8,259 bases of DNA, taken from the NCBI GenBank assembly GCA_014804185.1, contig JAAVAG010000051.1:1-8259 (forward strand). The letters are read 5' to 3'. The notes beneath the pieces are model-generated. The model was given only the letters and a program-made list of their open reading frames with translations, was not told where the DNA came from and made no database searches. The position numbers and the translations under genes were made by a program. The stretch comes from Lachnospiraceae bacterium. Its GTDB lineage: Bacteria; Bacillota; Clostridia; Lachnospirales; Lachnospiraceae. Shown piece after piece: positions 6,351-8,259 of this stretch (position 1 is its first letter; every line of letters begins with the position of its first letter).

Positions 6351-6854
6351 ATGCACAATGAACTGACGCAGAGCGATATCAAAAAGATGGAGGAGGAGAT
6401 CGAGTACCGCAGGCTCGTAGAGCGGCCGAAGCTTCTGGAGGAAGTAAAGACTGCCAGGGCACACGGGGATCTCAGCGAGAATTTTGAATATCACGCTGCC
6501 AAAAGGGAAAAGAATAAAAATGAGAGCCGCATCCGCTATCTGGAGAGAATGATCCGCACGGCGCAGATCATTTCCGAAGACTCAAGAGAGGATGAGGTGG
6601 GACTCAACAATACGGTGACGGTAAGGTTTGCGGACGACGGCACTCAGGAGACCTACCGCATTGTGACGACCGTGAGAGGCAATTCTCTGGAGGGACTGAT
6701 CAGCAATGTCTCTCCAATGGGAAAGGCGCTGCTGGGACATAAGGAAGGAGAATCCGTCCATGTCCAGGTGAATGAAAAAGTCGGTTACGATGTGGAGATT
6801 GTGAAGATTGAAAAAACGGCGGACGACAGCCAGGACAAACTGCGGGGATTCTGA
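6351..6854 (+). CDS. greA: GreA-family transcription elongation factor
   Basis: Gre factors enter the secondary channel of backtracked RNA polymerase and stimulate cleavage of the RNA 3' end so that transcription can resume. The 167-residue protein has the expected two parts: an N-terminal coiled coil (about 1-75) whose tip reads GDLSENFEY with the acidic pair Asp40 and Glu43, matching Asp41 and Glu44 of E. coli GreA, and a C-terminal FKBP-like domain (about 83-155) with SNVSPMGKALLGHKEG. The ATG at 6351 is preferred over an in-frame ATG at 6294, which would overlap htpG by 50 bases; GAGGA (6342-6346), overlapping the htpG stop, sits 4 bases before it. No promoter is visible in the 7-base gap, so it probably shares the htpG transcript. 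It may be a second GreA paralogue, since the main greA of Clostridia often lies beside lysS. Confidence 0.9.
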   Translation: MHNELTQSDIKKMEEEIEYRRLVERPKLLEEVKTARAHGDLSENFEYHAAKREKNKNESRIRYLERMIRTAQIISEDSREDEVGLNNTVTVRFADDGTQETYRIVTTVRGNSLEGLISNVSPMGKALLGHKEGESVHVQVNEKVGYDVEIVKIEKTADDSQDKLRGF

Positions 6855-6857
6855 GAA

Positions 6858-6891
6858 CAGGGCGCTTAATCTGTGTGGATTAAGCGCCCTG
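6858..6891. terminator. hairpin terminator between convergent greA and sleC-like genes
   Basis: CAGGGCGCTTAATC (6858-6871) and GATTAAGCGCCCTG (6878-6891) form a perfect 14-bp stem with the six-base loop TGTGTG. It begins 3 bases after the greA stop, and the facing minus-strand gene ends at 6921. The plus strand continues CTTCCGTATATAC and the minus strand TTCTCAG, so neither side has a proper U tract. The position strongly suggests a shared two-way transcript end or RNA-stabilising hairpin. Confidence 0.75.
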
Positions 6892-6920
6892 CTTCCGTAT
6901 ATACATCTGGCGGCGCAGGT

Positions 6921-8243
6921 TCAGCCCGGTTCGGCGATTCTGCTGACGCCCACATAGATGCGCGAGATGGCATACCATGTGGCGAAATCCACGATTCCGG
7001 TCTGCGGAAGGGAAAAGATCCTCTGAAAGGTGCGCACCGCATCGGCGGTGAGAGGCCCGTACACACCGTCGGCAACCAGCATGGGAATGGCGGGATAATT
7101 CTGGGCGATGCGGGTCAGCTGCTGCTGAAGTTGACGCACTTTCTCGCCGGAGGAACCCACTGTCAGATTATAACCGGGAAAGGAGGAGGGGACGCCGGAA
7201 ATCATATCCGCGGTGTTGATATACATGTCGTTGCCATAATAATAGCGGATGATCTCTATGGCGGAATATCCCTCGTCGCCCAGATACTTGGAGCCCCACT
7301 GGCTCAGACCCGCACAGGTCACCCTGCGGCCGTCGCAGTAGGAGGTAAAGATGGGCTGGCGCACGCCGGGTCTGGACAGGTAGTTGTTGAAAATGGTGTC
7401 CACGAGCACATCGATGTTTTCATAGGTATTTCTGCCGTAGATCCATTTCTGGTCATAGGCGGTGCTGGATGTGATGGTGAAGTCATAGCCCTGGTTGCGG
7501 TACCATTCGGTATACACCCGGTTCAGAGTGAATGACATGATTGCCAGAATATTGGCGTAAATCGTGGCTTCGGGCCATGTGGCGTAAATTTCCGAGGAAG
7601 CCACGTTTTTAATATAATCCGTGTATTTGACCCAATAATTTGGAGCGCTGCTGTCCGTGGGGACGCCGTCATGTACGATGACATATTCGGGTACGACGAC
7701 TCTGCTCAGAACAATCTCTCCTGTCTCAGCTATGGGCTTGATCTCATCCTCCGGTATTTTGGGCGGATAATCGCCGAAAAGAGTATGGGGAGGAATGATA
7801 ACTGTCTTTTCGTTTTCCTCCGTCACCTCCAGGGGATTCATGCGGACGGGTTGAAGAGACAGTTCGTCGGCCAGAAGTTCCGAGCCGAATATCTGAACCG
7901 GCTCATATCCTTCGGCGGTGACTTCAATGTTGTATTCCGCGTAGGGCTGGGTATCCGACGGCTCCAGACTGTATTGTAAAAGCGGGGTGGGAAGACGGAC
8001 TTCCTGTGTGAGTCCGGATTCGTCGGTGGTAAGCGTGACGTCTGCCGCATCCGGGGCGCCGGTGTGTGAAATAGTGACGGTGGCGCCCGGAATGGGAACC
8101 ATTCCCAATGAGGATGTGACACTGATGCGCATGGTTCCCGTATCGGCGGAGTTAGGCTGCCCGTCGGGCCGGGAGTCGTCGGGAACTGTCTCCTGTGATG
8201 CGCGCAATTCATGTTCCGAAACAAATAAACTGTTATTTTTCAA
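6921..8243 (-). CDS. sleC: SleC-like spore cortex-lytic enzyme (SpoIID-like domain plus peptidoglycan-binding domain)
   Basis: The protein resembles SleC, which breaks down spore-cortex peptidoglycan during germination of many Clostridia after Csp proteases remove a propeptide. Its 440 residues are close to SleC length. Residues about 38-135 look like a beta-rich, carboxypeptidase-regulatory-like domain (PIPGATVTI, GLTQEVRLPTP). The SpoIID-like domain (about 182-345) contains YIKNVASSEIYATWP, with Glu218 at the expected catalytic position, a Cys303/Cys310 pair in YCDGRRVTC, and GLSQWGSKYL. A PG_binding_1 domain (about 361-425) has VGSSGEKVRQLQQQL and DGVYGPLTADAVRTFQ. The start is uncertain: the TTG at 8243 has AGAGG 8 bases upstream, but the frame stays open to the window edge and could begin farther right. 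No signal peptide follows the TTG. It converges on greA. A general SpoIID/PG-binding hydrolase is the alternative. Confidence 0.78.
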   Translation of the reverse strand: MKNNSLFVSEHELRASQETVPDDSRPDGQPNSADTGTMRISVTSSLGMVPIPGATVTISHTGAPDAADVTLTTDESGLTQEVRLPTPLLQYSLEPSDTQPYAEYNIEVTAEGYEPVQIFGSELLADELSLQPVRMNPLEVTEENEKTVIIPPHTLFGDYPPKIPEDEIKPIAETGEIVLSRVVVPEYVIVHDGVPTDSSAPNYWVKYTDYIKNVASSEIYATWPEATIYANILAIMSFTLNRVYTEWYRNQGYDFTITSSTAYDQKWIYGRNTYENIDVLVDTIFNNYLSRPGVRQPIFTSYCDGRRVTCAGLSQWGSKYLGDEGYSAIEIIRYYYGNDMYINTADMISGVPSSFPGYNLTVGSSGEKVRQLQQQLTRIAQNYPAIPMLVADGVYGPLTADAVRTFQRIFSLPQTGIVDFATWYAISRIYVGVSRIAEPG

Positions 8244-8259
8244 CGCGAAAGCCTCTGCA

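Noticed and set aside
6873..7535. Plus-strand open frame opposite the SleC-like gene
   Set aside because: It starts with GTG inside the terminator loop, is Gly/Val/Ile-rich, and covers the conserved SpoIID and peptidoglycan-binding domains read on the other strand.
1..8259. A new defence, mobile or secondary-metabolite system
   Set aside because: Every gene belongs to a known housekeeping, stress or sporulation family, and I saw no insertion sequence, integrase, direct-repeat array or phage gene.

Overview
The window looks like ordinary chromosome from a spore-forming, Gram-positive Clostridia-type bacterium, most likely of the Lachnospiraceae. The reasons are strong purine-rich ribosome-binding sites, a CIRCE operator for the HrcA heat-shock repressor, a lipoprotein foldase of the PrsA type, and a SleC/SpoIID-type spore-cortex enzyme at the right edge. 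Protein wording (ThyA with a WIWQ segment, DHFR with LLVRIPNDM, HtpG with a long acidic insert) also fits that group. The assignment is from recall of protein families, not from a search.

Layout, left to right. (1) 1-405: the 3' end of a beta-CASP metallo-beta-lactamase RNA-processing enzyme. (2) 445-1802: thymidylate synthase followed by dihydrofolate reductase, the dTMP and folate-recycling pair, 14 bases apart. (3) 1817-3983: a likely promoter, then a branched-chain aminotransferase directly followed, in the same reading frame, by a parvulin-type peptidyl-prolyl isomerase lipoprotein. (4) 3984-4234: a regulatory gap with an imperfect hairpin, a near-perfect CIRCE operator and a promoter. 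(5) 4235-6854: HtpG (bacterial Hsp90) and a GreA-family transcript-cleavage factor, 7 bases apart and probably one heat-shock-controlled transcript. (6) 6858-6891: a 14-bp perfect hairpin between convergent genes. (7) 6921 to the right edge, minus strand: a SleC-like protein with an N-terminal beta-rich region, a SpoIID-like domain and a C-terminal peptidoglycan-binding domain.

How the parts work together: ThyA oxidises methylene-tetrahydrofolate to dihydrofolate while making dTMP, and DHFR reduces it back. The CIRCE operator implies that HrcA controls htpG, and the tight spacing implies that greA shares this control, linking protein-folding stress to rescue of stalled RNA polymerase. The foldase lipoprotein acts outside the membrane and its start appears to depend on translation of the aminotransferase gene. 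I found no mobile element, CRISPR array, RNA gene or recognisable new multi-gene system. The most interesting points are the CIRCE-htpG-greA unit, the acidic insert in HtpG, and the ilvE/foldase junction.
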